The notes below the pieces were generated by a model. That model saw nothing but the letters and a program-made list of their open reading frames with translations, had not been told where the DNA came from and made no database searches. 64,000 bases of DNA from Robertmurraya sp. FSL R5-0851 (GTDB lineage Bacteria > Bacillota > Bacilli > Bacillales > Cytobacillaceae): positions 1,345,001 through 1,409,000 of the forward strand of contig NZ_JBBOOE010000001.1 in the NCBI RefSeq assembly GCF_038002965.1, in the 5' to 3' direction. The position numbers were made by a program, and so were the translations under genes. How positions within the stretch are numbered: the stretch's first letter is position 1; the number at the start of each line of letters is the position of its first letter. Shown here piece after piece: positions 52,120-61,098 of the stretch.

Positions 52120-54231
52120 ATGGAGCAGTTTAAAAAGGTAATCTCTCGAGAAGTGATAAATGATAAAAATAGACGTGAAATTGAAGGGATGATCTTTGAC
52201 ATTATTCTTAACCATATCAATGATATGGTATTTATTATGAAGGTGGATGGAGATCAGTTTCGATACGTTTTTGCCAATAAATCTGGTGCGAAACATGCAA
52301 GGCTGACAGTGGAAACGATGGGAAAAACCTTATTTGAGGTAATGCCTGTTGAGACAGCTAAAAGACTGCAAGCTGCATATATGGAAGTAGTAGAATCTAA
52401 AGAACTTCAAGTGCTTTTTGATCAATCAACATTAGAGGATGGAAAGCTAGTTCATGGGCAGTCAATTTTAACTCCAGTCCTTAATGAAAATAAAGAAGTC
52501 CGATTTGTTGTTTCTGTAACTCGTGATATTACAGAGTTAGAGGCGGAAAAAAGCCGACTGGAAGTGACGGAACAGCGTTATCGCTCTATTGTGGACCATA
52601 ATCTTGATGGAGTTATTCTCGCGACTCAAGCAGGAGATATTATAGACGCCAATCCAGCTAGTGAAATTTTATCAGGATATACAGTTGATGAGTTAAAGAA
52701 GAAATCAATTTTTGATTTTGTTGATGAATTCGATGTCGATAAATTTCGAGAATTTATCGAGCATTCACTCTCAGGTATATCTTTAGAAACTCTAGACTTC
52801 CGAATTGTTAACAGCAGTAAAAGAAAAATTACGGTCCAATTAAAAACAGTTCCTTTTACCATTCATAATAAAATTACAGGTATATATTTGATTTTTCGAG
52901 ATCTTACAGAGCAGTCGCAAAATGCTGAGACGATAAAGTTCATGGCATTTCATGATCAGTTAACAGGGTTGTATAATAGAAGGGCTTTATTACGCGATTT
53001 AGATCTTCTTTTAAATCATTCAGAAAGTAATAAAGAAGAACCTTTTTGTCTTCTTTCCATTGATATTGACCGATTTAAACAATTAAATGACTCTTTAGGT
53101 CATTTTGCTGGTGATCAAATTTTAATAAAGATCGCTGAACGATTAAGTGTCGATAGAACAGATGAATATAAGGTATACCGCCAGGGTGGAGATGAGTTTA
53201 TCGTTCTTTTAAAAGGAAATCGTCAAAGTGCTAACCAACTGGCGCAACAAATTTTGAACCGATTTGCTAAGTCCTTTTATTTGGATTCACATGAATATTA
53301 TATCTCACCAAGCATAGGGTTAAGCATGTATCCTCAGGATGGAAAAGATGCGGAAACTTTAATCAAAAATGCTGATGAAGCATTGTTTCGTGTAAAAGAG
53401 AAAGGAAAAGCTCATTATCAGTTTTATCGAAGTGATAAAACGCAATCGTTTGCCAATATCGTTTCATTAGAAACTCAACTTAGAAAAGCTCTAGAGCGTG
53501 ATGAATTTATCCTGTTGTATCAACCACAGGTAGAGCTAAGAAGCGGGAAAATCAAAAGCTTTGAAGCGTTAATTAGATGGAATTCCATAGAGTTTGGGTT
53601 GGTCCCACCGTCAGAATTTATTCCTCTTTCGGAAGATACGGGCTTGATTATTCCTATCGGTAATTGGGTGATTGAACAAGCTTGTATGCAAATAAAGGAA
53701 TGGAATGATCTTCGCGGAGAAGAAATTACAATTGCGATAAATATATCTGCCAAACAATTTCAACAACGGACTCTTGTCAGTACGATTAAAAAAGCGATTC
53801 AGAAGTTTCAAATTAATCCCTCCTTGCTCGAAATTGAGATAACAGAGGGAGTAATGCAGGATACGGCTGAAACAGCTCCAATACTTAAAAGTTTAAAGGA
53901 TTTAGGAATTAGCATTGCGATAGACGATTTTGGTACTGGATACTCCTCGTTAAACTATTTAAAAAGTTTTCCTATTGATGTTCTCAAAGTAGATCAATCA
54001 TTTATCCGAGGAATTCATAATAACGATAAGGATGCTGCCATTACAACAACGATTATCCACCTAGCAAATAGCCTCGGAATGACGGTAGTAGCTGAAGGGA
54101 TTGAAGAAAAAGCACAGGCAAAGTTTCTTTTAAATACGAACTGTGATAAAGGGCAGGGTTACTTTTATTCAAAACCGTTGAGTAAAATTGATATTGAACA
54201 AACCATTTTTAACAGACCGACCAAATCATAA
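52120..54231 (+). CDS. PAS-PAS-GGDEF-EAL protein (c-di-GMP turnover)
   Basis: 703 residues. PAS 1 (residues 27-140), PAS 2 (150-265), GGDEF (270-430) with an intact YRQGGDEFIVLL, and EAL (440-700) with intact FEALIRW, EITEGVMQ, DDFGTGYSSL, KVDQSFIRG and EGIE. No RxxD inhibitory site is seen before GGDEF. Both cyclase and phosphodiesterase activities look possible. No membrane segment is seen, so sensing is cytosolic. ATG start at 52120 with GAGGATGATGG. It lies 146 bp after ppk in the same direction. Confidence 0.9.
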   Translation: MEQFKKVISREVINDKNRREIEGMIFDIILNHINDMVFIMKVDGDQFRYVFANKSGAKHARLTVETMGKTLFEVMPVETAKRLQAAYMEVVESKELQVLFDQSTLEDGKLVHGQSILTPVLNENKEVRFVVSVTRDITELEAEKSRLEVTEQRYRSIVDHNLDGVILATQAGDIIDANPASEILSGYTVDELKKKSIFDFVDEFDVDKFREFIEHSLSGISLETLDFRIVNSSKRKITVQLKTVPFTIHNKITGIYLIFRDLTEQSQNAETIKFMAFHDQLTGLYNRRALLRDLDLLLNHSESNKEEPFCLLSIDIDRFKQLNDSLGHFAGDQILIKIAERLSVDRTDEYKVYRQGGDEFIVLLKGNRQSANQLAQQILNRFAKSFYLDSHEYYISPSIGLSMYPQDGKDAETLIKNADEALFRVKEKGKAHYQFYRSDKTQSFANIVSLETQLRKALERDEFILLYQPQVELRSGKIKSFEALIRWNSIEFGLVPPSEFIPLSEDTGLIIPIGNWVIEQACMQIKEWNDLRGEEITIAINISAKQFQQRTLVSTIKKAIQKFQINPSLLEIEITEGVMQDTAETAPILKSLKDLGISIAIDDFGTGYSSLNYLKSFPIDVLKVDQSFIRGIHNNDKDAAITTTIIHLANSLGMTVVAEGIEEKAQAKFLLNTNCDKGQGYFYSKPLSKIDIEQTIFNRPTKS

Positions 54232-54252
54232 TGGACGGTCTGTTTTATTTTT
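54211..54252. terminator. Terminator, GGDEF-EAL gene / ykuE
   Basis: Stem AACAGACCG / CGGTCTGTT enclosing the stop region, followed by TTATTTTT. Confidence 0.75.
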
Positions 54253-55126
54253 GTAGGGTTTGAAGAGTAAATACGGTAATTTCGGGCGGAGAGAGAAACC
54301 GAAAGGGAAGCCTTGTTGTACCTAAGCCTCTATTTACATAAAGAGTCAAAGGATCACCTGCCTGATCAATTTGATAAAATCCTTCAAAATATTTTTTGGC
54401 AAACGGGGGCTTTATAATAGCTCCTAAAAAAGGAATTTGAATTTGTCCTCCATGACTGTGTCCGCTTAATTGGAGTTGAACATTTCCTATGCTAGCAGCC
54501 TTATCGGCTAAGTCAGGTGCATGAGATAAAAGGATGGTATATGCCTCATTAGGTATGCTTTCCAATGTCGCTTGAATATCTGGTCTACCTAACATGGCAT
54601 CATCAATCCCAGCGATATACAAACTCTCGTTTGTAAGGAGAGAGACTTGATGAGCTTCATTCAAAAGAAGGGTAAAACCAGCTTCTGTCATAACATTTTG
54701 ATATAAATCCGAACCATAGCCTCCGTGATCATGGTTCCCATATATAGCAAACGAACCAAACGGAGCTTCGAGATTTTTCAAAATCGGTGCAATAGAGTGA
54801 ATATCTGCGTACTGATTAGGCGTATCCATTAAATCACCGGTAAAAAGAATCATGTCGGGCTTTTGTTCATTTATTTTATTGACCAATTCTTGAAGTTGGG
54901 ATAAATCATATTGAAATCCAATATGCGTATCGCTGAATTGAAGTATTTTAAAGCCGTCGAAACCATTGGGAATCATCGGGTGAGAAATAGTGTGCTTCTT
55001 AACTGTTAATAGCTTTGGCTCAATTTCTCGAGCATAAAAGCCCCCTCCACAGACAGCAACAATTCCCGTTATAAAAGTGCCCAATCCTCTTTTCAAAAAT
55101 CGTCTTCTCGACATTTTTGTTTTCAT
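54245..55126 (-). CDS. ykuE: Tat-exported metallophosphoesterase YkuE
   Basis: 293 residues. Twin-arginine signal SRRRFLKRGLGTFITGIVAV at the N-terminus. Calcineurin-type metal motifs are FSDTHIG, FTGDLMD, YGNHDHGG, LSHAPD and SGHSHGGQ. In B. subtilis YkuE is a Tat substrate that becomes associated with the cell wall. Start ATG at 55126; ATG at 55114 is an alternative. Neighbours match B. subtilis (fadH divergent). Confidence 0.93.
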   Translation of the reverse strand: MKTKMSRRRFLKRGLGTFITGIVAVCGGGFYAREIEPKLLTVKKHTISHPMIPNGFDGFKILQFSDTHIGFQYDLSQLQELVNKINEQKPDMILFTGDLMDTPNQYADIHSIAPILKNLEAPFGSFAIYGNHDHGGYGSDLYQNVMTEAGFTLLLNEAHQVSLLTNESLYIAGIDDAMLGRPDIQATLESIPNEAYTILLSHAPDLADKAASIGNVQLQLSGHSHGGQIQIPFLGAIIKPPFAKKYFEGFYQIDQAGDPLTLYVNRGLGTTRLPFRFLSPPEITVFTLQTLQK

Positions 55127-55265
55127 TACTAATCAACCTATTCTCATTTCTAAATTTAGGACAATCCACTCTATACTAACAAAATCAGGGACATATGAGA
55201 ACTAAAAAGGCGTGATTTAAATCTTGTCCATGAAATATATGTATACAGATGTAGAATAAAAAATG

Positions 55266-55295
55266 ATACAATATAAATGAATGAATATTCATTCT
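55266..55295 (+). promoter_or_regulatory. fadH promoter region with FadR operator
   Basis: TGAATGAATATTCATTCT (55278-55295) is a near-perfect palindrome matching the Bacillus FadR (TetR family) operator. It lies just downstream of TACAAT (55267-55272), a probable -10, so bound FadR would cover the start site. Long-chain acyl-CoA should relieve it. Confidence 0.85.
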
Positions 55296-55317
55296 TTTTT
55301 GATGAGGGGGATGGAAG

Positions 55318-56082
55318 ATGGAGAGGAAAGTGGTTATCATAACAGGTGGTTCATCTGGGATGGGGAAAGCAATGGCAAAAAAGTTTGCTGAAAGTGGCTT
55401 TTATGTGGTGATTACAGGAAGAGATGAGGAAAAACTACGAGCGGCCAAAAATGAAATTGAGAAAGAAAATAATCAGGTTCTACCTGTAAAAATGGATGTT
55501 AGAGAAGTGGAGGATGTAAAGAGAATGGTCGAGCTGACGGATGAAACATTCGGTCGGATTGATATTCTTATTAATAATGCAGCCGGAAACTTTATATGTC
55601 CAGCTGAAAAGCTATCAGTGAATGGATGGAATTCCGTGATAAATATTGTGCTAAACGGTACGTTTTATTGTAGTAGCGAGGTAGGAAAGTATTGGATTAG
55701 TAAAGGGATAAAGGGGAATATCATCAATATGGTTGCTACATATGCCTGGAATGCAGGTGCGGGAGTGATTCATTCAGCAGCTGCAAAAGCGGGAGTACTA
55801 TCCATGACAAGAACGCTCGCTGTTGAATGGGGGCAGAGATACGGAATAAGAGTGAATGCAATTGCACCTGGACCGATTGAACGAACAGGTGGTGCACAAC
55901 GGTTATGGGAGTCCCAAGAGGCCGCCAATCGAACGCTTTCAAGCGTGCCGCTAGGAAGGTTAGGTACCCCTGAAGAAATTGCTGAATTGGCCTTCTTTTT
56001 ATGCTCAGAAGGTGCACTTTATATTAACGGAGAATGTATTACGATGGATGGCGGGCAATGGCTTAATCAGCATCCATTTTAA
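55318..56082 (+). CDS. fadH: 2,4-dienoyl-CoA reductase (SDR family)
   Basis: 254 residues, short-chain dehydrogenase fold. NADP motif TGGSSGMGKAMAKKF, Arg after beta-2 (VVITGRDEEKL) favouring NADPH, NNAAGNF, and the active Tyr/Lys replaced by the DECR-type pattern SAAAKAGVLSMTRTLAVEWG. It reduces dienoyl-CoA during unsaturated fatty acid oxidation. ATG at 55318 behind GAGGGGGATGGAAG. The FadR operator upstream supports the role, and position matches B. subtilis ykuF/fadH. Confidence 0.93.
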   Translation: MERKVVIITGGSSGMGKAMAKKFAESGFYVVITGRDEEKLRAAKNEIEKENNQVLPVKMDVREVEDVKRMVELTDETFGRIDILINNAAGNFICPAEKLSVNGWNSVINIVLNGTFYCSSEVGKYWISKGIKGNIINMVATYAWNAGAGVIHSAAAKAGVLSMTRTLAVEWGQRYGIRVNAIAPGPIERTGGAQRLWESQEAANRTLSSVPLGRLGTPEEIAELAFFLCSEGALYINGECITMDGGQWLNQHPF

Positions 56083-56085
56083 GAA

Positions 56086-56120
56086 TAAAGACAGGCTAGT
56101 CAATAAGCTAGCCTGCTGAT
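56086..56120. terminator. Terminator, fadH / C39-type peptidase
   Basis: Stem CAGGCTAG / CTAGCCTG with loop TCAATAAG, extended by AAGAAT/ATTCTT outside. Confidence 0.65.
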
Positions 56121-56122
56121 TC

Positions 56123-56785
56123 TTATTGATAGCTAACGGCTCTATTTTTTAAAGCGTTCCAAGACTGTAGAAATTGTTGCTTATTCACTTTTACCTGTTT
56201 TCTACCTGATAAAGGATCATTCAAATAAACAAACGATGGATCATAGCCAACTAAAACGACCGCATGAAGATCAAGAGGTGTAACTATTTTTTTATTGCCA
56301 TGCATCCAAGATTCTGGACGGTCTGGTAAACGGTAATCACCTGTTGTCCACACTACAACAGGAAAGCCCTTTGCAACATGAGCTTCGATTTCATGAAACG
56401 GTCTATTAGTAAGATTGACGGCTTTCCCTGGCAGGTAAGTATTAATTAAGTCGATCATTGGTCCATCAAAGACTGCATATCCAGCTTTTCTCCCAGTCAT
56501 ATCACCAACAAATCCTACATCTGGATCTCCCCAACGAATAATATCACCATTTTGTTTTACCAAGGGATCATTGTCTTTTTTTATTTTATTATATAGATCC
56601 ATTTTATTTGTATTCACTCCAGCAAATTGCAGCATCATGGCGAGGCTTGTAACCTCACAACCATACCTTAATTCTGGATTTTGATGGATCAAAGGAACAT
56701 CTAGCAATGCGTTGCTTTGTGCGAATGTTGAAAAAGGTATGCTCATCACAAAAAGAATGGATAGAAACAATGTTTTTATTTTCAT
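56123..56785 (-). CDS. Secreted C39-like cysteine peptidase domain protein
   Basis: 220 residues. Signal peptide (KIKTLFLSILFVMSIPFSTFAQS). The peptidase_C39_2 pattern is complete: Cys in YGCEVTSLAMMLQFAGV, His in PLDLHAVVLVGYD, Asp in VYLNDPLSGRKQV. Related Bacillus proteins (YvpB type) are secreted and of unknown substrate. ATG start at 56785 behind AAAGGAAGGTACCAA. It lies between fadH and ykuI where B. subtilis has other genes. Confidence 0.85.
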   Translation of the reverse strand: MKIKTLFLSILFVMSIPFSTFAQSNALLDVPLIHQNPELRYGCEVTSLAMMLQFAGVNTNKMDLYNKIKKDNDPLVKQNGDIIRWGDPDVGFVGDMTGRKAGYAVFDGPMIDLINTYLPGKAVNLTNRPFHEIEAHVAKGFPVVVWTTGDYRLPDRPESWMHGNKKIVTPLDLHAVVLVGYDPSFVYLNDPLSGRKQVKVNKQQFLQSWNALKNRAVSYQ

Positions 56786-56935
56786 TTGGTACCTTCCTTT
56801 CGGTGGTTAAGTTTAGAATGCAAAAAAGGAAAGGTAAATATAAGATAAGGTTTTTGGAAGAGGTTCATGGAAAAGGAATATTAAGCCTTTTTATGGTATA
56901 ATCAATGAAATGATGGATGTAAGGAGCGATCGTAA

Positions 56936-58150
56936 TTGGATGCATTGGATATCTTAACAGATCTTGAAAATGTACTGCCTTTTTTTCAACCGATATTCAG
57001 TGCGGATGAACACCAGGTTATTGGTTATGAAGTATTAGGAAGGTACTATAATGGCTCGGAATACATAAGTCTTGGTCCGTTTTTCCATGACTCAAATATT
57101 CCCGAAGAATACCGAACGGAAGTTGACCAAGTGGTATTAAAAAAAGCGCTAGATCGTTTTCTAGAGGTTGATGAACACCTCTTAATCTTTATTAACAGAG
57201 ATGCGGATTTGTTGATGAAGGGAGCAGATGATCCTTTTCTAGAAGTTCTGCACGAATACGAAGAGCTTGGGTTGTCGCTAAATAGATATGTGCTCGAAAT
57301 TTCAGAAGCTAATTATAAAGGTGAGCTAGATCAACTAGATCATTTTCTTAATTATTTAAAGACGTTAGGAATAAAAATTGCAATAGATAAACTTGGACAT
57401 GAAAGCAGTCACTTGGATCGAATTGGTCAGCTATCTCCTAATATTTTGAAAGTGGACTTGCGTGCCCTTCGTTCTAACCGTGCTTCGCAAGGGTTTCAAG
57501 ATATCTTGTACTCACTTTCTCTATTAGCACGAAAAATTGGTGCAACTTTACTCTTTGAAAACATTGAAATGGTCTACCAACTACAATTTGCTTGGAAAAA
57601 TGGAGGAAGATACTATCAAGGATTTTACTTGCATAAACCAGCAAAAGATTTTGTGGATCGCAACATTTTAAAAGATAAACTAAAGGAAGAATTTCACCGT
57701 TTTATTGCTTTCGAGAAAAAACGTATTGAAACCTTACATCAAATCACAGAATCTTTTCAAATCCGAATGCAGGATTTGGTTTCCAAATATAAAAAGCAAG
57801 AAAAGTATGAGGAATTTTTAGGATCCTTAACGAAGGAATTAGATTCAATCGCTTTTCGCTTATACATATGTGATGAAGATGGGTTCCAAGTTTCACCGAA
57901 CTTATTTAAAGGGGATAACGAATGGGTTAGCCAAGTTGAATATATGAATAAAAACTGGAGCTGGAGACCATATTTCTTAGAAAATATTCATAAAATGCGC
58001 TTAGAGAAAAAAGGCATTTTATCGGATGTATACAGCGATATCGAAATCGGTGATAACATTCGAACCTTCTCTTACCCGTTGAGTGCAAAGCATTACCTAT
58101 TTATTGACCTTTCGTATGCTTTTCTATATGACAATGACGGTTTGTTATAA
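56936..58150 (+). CDS. ykuI: YkuI: degenerate EAL-domain c-di-GMP-binding protein
   Basis: 404 residues. EAL domain (residues 1-250), then a PAS/GAF-like C-terminal domain (IAFRLYICDEDGFQVSPNLF). The signature is EVL in place of EAL, and the DDFGTG loop reads DKLGHE, which lacks the second metal Asp. B. subtilis YkuI binds c-di-GMP but lacks shown activity, and the same is expected here. TTG start at 56936 after AAGGAGCGATCGTAA. Placement before ykuJ-ykuL-ccpC-dapHL matches B. subtilis. Confidence 0.92.
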   Translation: MDALDILTDLENVLPFFQPIFSADEHQVIGYEVLGRYYNGSEYISLGPFFHDSNIPEEYRTEVDQVVLKKALDRFLEVDEHLLIFINRDADLLMKGADDPFLEVLHEYEELGLSLNRYVLEISEANYKGELDQLDHFLNYLKTLGIKIAIDKLGHESSHLDRIGQLSPNILKVDLRALRSNRASQGFQDILYSLSLLARKIGATLLFENIEMVYQLQFAWKNGGRYYQGFYLHKPAKDFVDRNILKDKLKEEFHRFIAFEKKRIETLHQITESFQIRMQDLVSKYKKQEKYEEFLGSLTKELDSIAFRLYICDEDGFQVSPNLFKGDNEWVSQVEYMNKNWSWRPYFLENIHKMRLEKKGILSDVYSDIEIGDNIRTFSYPLSAKHYLFIDLSYAFLYDNDGLL

Positions 58151-58231
58151 TTTGCCCTAATCATAAAAAGAATAAACGAGGACTATTGTGGAATCGTATA
58201 GATATGACAAAATATAAAGGAGGAGTTCTCC

Positions 58232-58462
58232 TTGAGTACCTATATGTCAATCCTATTATTTATTTCCATGGGTGTCCTCGTTTTTTCATTGGGGTATACA
58301 TTAGCCGTAACAAGAAGACCAAAGCAATTAAAACCAGAAGCAGACACACCTCTTCCGACAAAGGTCCAATCGCATATCTATTTGCGAAACCCTATTTTTC
58401 TAACATATGGGATATTCTTCTTGCTGGTGATTCTCATTATTTTATTTTATAACTTATCGTAA
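58232..58462 (+). CDS. Small two-helix membrane protein, unknown function
   Basis: 76 residues from TTG at 58232 after AAAGGAGGAGTTCTCC. Two membrane segments (residues 5-25, MSILLFISMGVLVFSLGYTL; residues 56-74, YGIFFLLVILIILFYNLS) with a basic loop between (TRRPKQLKPE). The C-terminus stays on the same side as the N-terminus. No family is recognised. It follows ykuI by 81 bp and is ended by a terminator. An overlapping longer frame (58186-58452) has no ribosome site. Confidence 0.7.
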   Translation: MSTYMSILLFISMGVLVFSLGYTLAVTRRPKQLKPEADTPLPTKVQSHIYLRNPIFLTYGIFFLLVILIILFYNLS

Positions 58463-58490
58463 AAACCTCTTGCTAGAGGTTTTTTTTTTG
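58461..58490 (+). terminator. Terminator after the small membrane protein gene
   Basis: Stem AAAAACCTCT / AGAGGTTTTT with loop TGCT and a T run of nine. Confidence 0.85.
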
Positions 58491-58693
58491 TAAAATCATT
58501 TTTTGTAAATGTGTAGGTATTTTTCCTTATTTTTTCGCCTTTTTCTTCATAAATTGTTATATCGGTTGTCATAAAGGGTAACTTCATCAATATAAATGTC
58601 AGATTAGCACGTTATTTTACGAACGAATGCGTGCATCAAGGAATTGAATTGTTGTTAAAATGAAAATTATTACGAGGAAAGGAAAGTGAGCTT

Positions 58694-59329
58694 ATGGGTC
58701 GAAACAAACGTATGCTATTATTGGTATTTTCCATTCTATTCTTTTTTCCTTTAATTGGACAAGCTGCCCCTGTTACAACGATGGAAACCAGAGAGGATGT
58801 TCTTGGTTTTTTACATGAAGCGTTTCAGGCGCAGGTGTCGTTAAGTGAAGTAGGAAGAACAGAAGAAGAAATAAATTCGATTTTAAAGCCTTACTTTACG
58901 AATTCCTATAATCAGCTTTTTAAAAAGGAAAATATGGTGGAAGAGAATGGATTACAGTTTACCTATGGAACGGATTTTGCACCTTACTACATTCCTTTTT
59001 TTCAATTTTCTGACCAAACAGAAATAGTCATAAATAAAAACAATATTTATGTGTATGAATTTTTTAAAGGGGTAAATGAGGGACCTGTCATATACAAAGA
59101 CCATTATGAAGCGATCATTTTGAAAAAAGAGCATACAAGGGATTGGAAAATAAGTGAATATGTATACGACTTTAATCCATCCACAGATATTGCTCCTGAA
59201 AGAGAAGAGGAAAAAAAGAATAGTCTAGAAAAAAACAATCCTCTTCTAACATTAATGATTAGCACTCTTCATCATATAAAACTGACCGCGAGTTTTTTTA
59301 ACCATTATATAGCATTTGGAAACGAGTAG
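58694..59329 (+). CDS. Secreted DUF3993-type protein
   Basis: 211 residues. Signal peptide MLLLVFSILFFFPLIGQAAP; signal peptidase I cleavage after GQA is likely. The mature part (REDVLGFLHEAFQAQVSLSE, INSILKPYFTNSYNQLF, HYEAIILKKEH) resembles DUF3993 proteins of Bacillus, with no catalytic motif visible. Function is unknown. ATG start at 58694 behind GAGGAAAGGAAAGTGAG. It is monocistronic and convergent with the glutaredoxin gene. Confidence 0.72.
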   Translation: MGRNKRMLLLVFSILFFFPLIGQAAPVTTMETREDVLGFLHEAFQAQVSLSEVGRTEEEINSILKPYFTNSYNQLFKKENMVEENGLQFTYGTDFAPYYIPFFQFSDQTEIVINKNNIYVYEFFKGVNEGPVIYKDHYEAIILKKEHTRDWKISEYVYDFNPSTDIAPEREEEKKNSLEKNNPLLTLMISTLHHIKLTASFFNHYIAFGNE

Positions 59330-59356
59330 AGTGAAACAAAACTCTACTCGTTTTTG
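59323..59356. terminator. Terminator, DUF3993 gene / glutaredoxin gene
   Basis: Perfect 9-bp stem CGAGTAGAG / CTCTACTCG, loop TGAAACAAAA, T5 tail. It includes the stop of the plus-strand gene. Confidence 0.85.
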
Positions 59357-59589
59357 TTTGATAGACCAAGTGCTTCTATAATTCGCTCTTGTTCAAATCC
59401 AATAATCACATCTCCATTAATAACAATGGTTGGCGTAGAGTATGAACCAAGCTTAATTAATTCATCTCGAGCGGAAGAATCTTTTTTAATATCCTTAAGT
59501 TCATAAGAGATATTTTGTTCATTAAAAAAGTTTTTCGTAAACTCACAAGGGGGACAGCCTGGCTGGGTGTATAAGGTAACTTTGTTCAT
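59344..59589 (-). CDS. Glutaredoxin-family thiol protein
   Basis: 81 residues. Active site QPGCPPCEFTKNFF (CPPC) at residues 9-12 and the cis-Pro loop YSTPTIVINGDVI with GFEQERI. The length suits a glutaredoxin/NrdH-like redoxin that reduces disulfides. ATG at 59589 with a weak AGGAAT site. It lies 15 bp downstream of the MBL-fold gene on the same strand, so both are probably co-transcribed. Confidence 0.88.
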   Translation of the reverse strand: MNKVTLYTQPGCPPCEFTKNFFNEQNISYELKDIKKDSSARDELIKLGSYSTPTIVINGDVIIGFEQERIIEALGLSNKNE

Positions 59590-59603
59590 TGTATTCCTCT
59601 ATT

Positions 59604-60560
59604 CTAGGTATATTTTTGTTTGTCGATAAAATCAATTAATCCCATAGCGCATATGCTCAAGTCTAAAGAAATGACCTCATTTACTTTATGGTTTCTTGAA
59701 ATAGAATAAGATTCTAAATGATCTTGTATCATTTCAGATAAGTATTTAATGGCTAATTGAACTCTGTCTTCAAAAGAAGTACGGGCTCCATATGCTTTAT
59801 TTCCCTGCTCTACAAAACGATCGAGCCAGCTATAGACTTGTATAAACACTTCATTTGGTTGCTCAGTCATTCCATAATGTCCAAAACAGAGGAAATGAGG
59901 TTTTAGCTCCTTGAACATTTTAAGAGACTGACGCATTTTGTCAGGATGAAATTGATTTGGCGAAGTTGATGGCAAATAAAGCTTAACCCCTGTACCCTCT
60001 AAGTCCGGATAGCAGATACCGGCAGTATCTCCCGTAAAGAGAGCCTTAGTGGATTCATCAAAAATACTAACATGATGATTCGCATGTCCCGGTGAGTGAT
60101 AGAAGGTAAGTACATGATATGGACCTATTTGAAGCTTTTCTTCATGCTCCATCGACCTTATGCGATCTTCAGGGATAGGAACAATTGGATCAAATAGATT
60201 ATCGAATCGATCTCCATACACCGCTTTTGCTCCCGCAATTAACCTTGTAGGATCAATTAAATGCCTTTTACCGGCAGGGTGGACGTATACAGTTGCATTC
60301 GGACAGGATTGTAGTAAAAGTCCAGCACCACCAGCATGATCAAGATGGATATGTGTTACAATAATGTTCTTGACCTGAATAGGAGTGAATCCTAATTCCT
60401 GTAATCCAGCAAGGATGAATGGGACAGAAGGGCTAGCGCTTGTTTCGATAATAGTAAGTTGGTCGGCAACGAGCAGGTAGCTACCCGTTCTATTATCAAG
60501 TCCTAAGTCATGACCGTCAATAATGTACAAATTTTCGAGGAGTTTCACTACATTTTTCAA
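59604..60560 (-). CDS. MBL-fold metallohydrolase
   Basis: 318 residues. Metal motif VTHIHLDHAGGAGLL (HxHxDH), further His in FYHSPGHANHHVSIF and Asp in LFTGDTAGI, and a late CFGHYGMTEQP. A helical C-terminal extension of about 90 residues follows. The fold covers thiolesterases, lactonases and glyoxalase II-like enzymes; the substrate is not known. TTG start at 60560 after AAAAAAGGAGGTTTTTTT; the open frame to 60596 covers that site. Upstream of the glutaredoxin gene. Confidence 0.85.
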   Translation of the reverse strand: MKNVVKLLENLYIIDGHDLGLDNRTGSYLLVADQLTIIETSASPSVPFILAGLQELGFTPIQVKNIIVTHIHLDHAGGAGLLLQSCPNATVYVHPAGKRHLIDPTRLIAGAKAVYGDRFDNLFDPIVPIPEDRIRSMEHEEKLQIGPYHVLTFYHSPGHANHHVSIFDESTKALFTGDTAGICYPDLEGTGVKLYLPSTSPNQFHPDKMRQSLKMFKELKPHFLCFGHYGMTEQPNEVFIQVYSWLDRFVEQGNKAYGARTSFEDRVQLAIKYLSEMIQDHLESYSISRNHKVNEVISLDLSICAMGLIDFIDKQKYT

Positions 60561-60737
60561 AAAAAAACCTCCTTTTTTATACTTTTCCTTGTACAAACAC
60601 CCATCATTATTTTATGCTGTTAATATTGGCATGTAAAGAAGGATGGCAAGAATTTTCTGATTTCTTTTTTCGTATAGAAACATGTCAAAAGAGAAACCTA
60701 GGAGTATCAATAGGTTTGTTTCGAAAGGAGAGAGAGT

Positions 60738-60974
60738 ATGTCGCAGCTTCAAGGAATCATTACACGTTTAAAAAATCTTCAAGAGCAAGCGAGTTCAGGT
60801 GAGCCAGCTCAACGCTTTTTTGAAGTTAATGGAGAAAGAAAGTGTCAGGTTACTTTTCACCCAAAAACAGAAACATTTGAACTAGAAGTATACAATGACA
60901 AAGAAAAATCGAAGAGATACCAATTCGACAACATCGATATGATTACTATTGAAATCTTTGATCTCATACAGTAA
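60738..60974 (+). CDS. ykuJ: YkuJ family protein
   Basis: 78 residues, clearly YkuJ-like: QLQGIITRLKNLQEQASSGE, RFFEVNGERKCQV, FDNIDMITIEIFDLIQ. It is a small conserved Bacillus protein of unknown function. ATG start behind GAAAGGAGAGAGAGT. In B. subtilis ykuK and abbA follow before ykuL; both are missing here, and a hairpin terminator (about 60989-61012) follows directly. Confidence 0.92.
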   Translation: MSQLQGIITRLKNLQEQASSGEPAQRFFEVNGERKCQVTFHPKTETFELEVYNDKEKSKRYQFDNIDMITIEIFDLIQ

Positions 60975-60988
60975 CCACCTATACATAG

Positions 60989-61013
60989 AGGGACCATTTA
61001 TTGGTCCCTTTTG
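60989..61013 (+). terminator. ykuJ terminator
   Basis: Stem AGGGACCA / TGGTCCCT with loop TTTAT and T-rich tail. Confidence 0.75.
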
Positions 61014-61098
61014 TATGTAAAGAAGTTAAAAAGAGCAAACCCTTTCAAACTGTGATAAAATAAATATAGCTGAAAACAAGAGATGAGGAGTTTTCGAC

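Noticed and set aside
58186..58452. Alternative 88-codon frame overlapping the small membrane protein gene
   Set aside because: The 58232 frame has the ribosome site, two clean membrane helices and a terminator; this one has none of these.
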